The notes beneath the pieces were generated by a model, which had not been told where the DNA came from, searched no databases, and saw only the letters and a list, made by a program, of their open reading frames with translations. This document shows positions 47,291 through 47,500 of a DNA stretch of 47,500 nt, one piece after another. A program made the translations under genes and the position numbers. This DNA is from Symbiodinium natans (taxonomy: Eukaryota > Sar > Dinophyceae > Suessiales > Symbiodiniaceae): assembly GCA_905221605.1 (NCBI GenBank), contig CAJNDS010002103.1, positions 72,081 to 119,580 on the forward strand, given 5' to 3'. Numbering within the stretch: the stretch's first letter is position 1; each line of letters starts with the position of its first letter.

Positions 47291-47500
47291 TCTCTCTATC
47301 TATCTGTATATATACAGATAGTCGTCCATGTACATACACGAAAATTGTAAATGCAAATAAACTTAGATAAACACATACATTTAGGTATGTAGATATGTGT
47401 ATGTGCTTATGTATACACGCACACACACTCTCTCTCTCTCTTTCTTTGTCTCTCTCTCTCTCTCAAGTAAGTATGGAAGAGCTGGATTTGGGTTTGAAGA

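Noticed and set aside
47112-47426. Poly-Cys/Val and poly-His/Thr frames at the right end
   Set aside because: Translations of the TG microsatellite.

Overview
The window looks like nuclear DNA of a dinoflagellate, most likely a Symbiodinium-type (Symbiodiniaceae) genome. Three things point there. (1) Plant-type telomere heptamers (TTTAGGG / CCCTAAA) are scattered through the interior in about fifty blocks, in both orientations. (2) A very long Ty1/copia polyprotein has a CCCH-finger Gag region and extra enzyme-like domains. (3) The LTRs of that element carry a 13-nt match to the 3' part of the dinoflagellate trans-spliced leader. Species assignment from sequence alone is not possible. No rRNA, tRNA or CRISPR was recognised.

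Layout. 1-13323 is gene-poor: telomere-like blocks separated by 100-400 bp of unassigned sequence, two AT-rich or microsatellite stretches (5690-6300, 7590-8440) and several short foldback elements. 13324-24077 is one complete LTR retrotransposon on the minus strand, 10,754 bp long. It has identical 156-bp LTRs, a 5-bp target duplication (TAGAA), a polypurine tract, and two intact ORFs of 417 and 2638 codons. 24078-44100 is again a gene-poor mosaic of telomere-like blocks, foldback MITEs, minisatellites and G/C homopolymers, with a few short exon-like fragments. 44172-45299 holds the only convincing cellular gene, a minus-strand KCTD-type BTB protein with an FG-rich tail, plus a possible downstream exon. 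The remainder is repeat mosaic ending in a long TG microsatellite.

How the parts fit. The retrotransposon's ORF1 has a C-terminal HAD-like fold. Its ORF2 reads Gag (coiled coil, CCCH) - protease - integrase - CCHC knuckle - cytosine-methyltransferase-like domain - reverse transcriptase - RNase H - 2OG/Fe(II)-dioxygenase-like domain. DNA methyltransferase capture by dinoflagellate retrotransposons is established. A methyltransferase-like and a dioxygenase-like domain in the same polyprotein, plus a HAD-like domain in the companion ORF, is the most interesting feature here. Around it, at least four families of short non-autonomous elements can be defined by comparing copies inside the window. 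One is a 111-bp near-perfect hairpin present five times, always flanked by a 3-bp target duplication. In one copy of another family a telomere-like tract has been inserted, which gives a relative chronology.

Limits. Dinoflagellate genes often have many introns with relaxed splice sites, so small exons may be missed. All domain calls rest on motif reading by eye.
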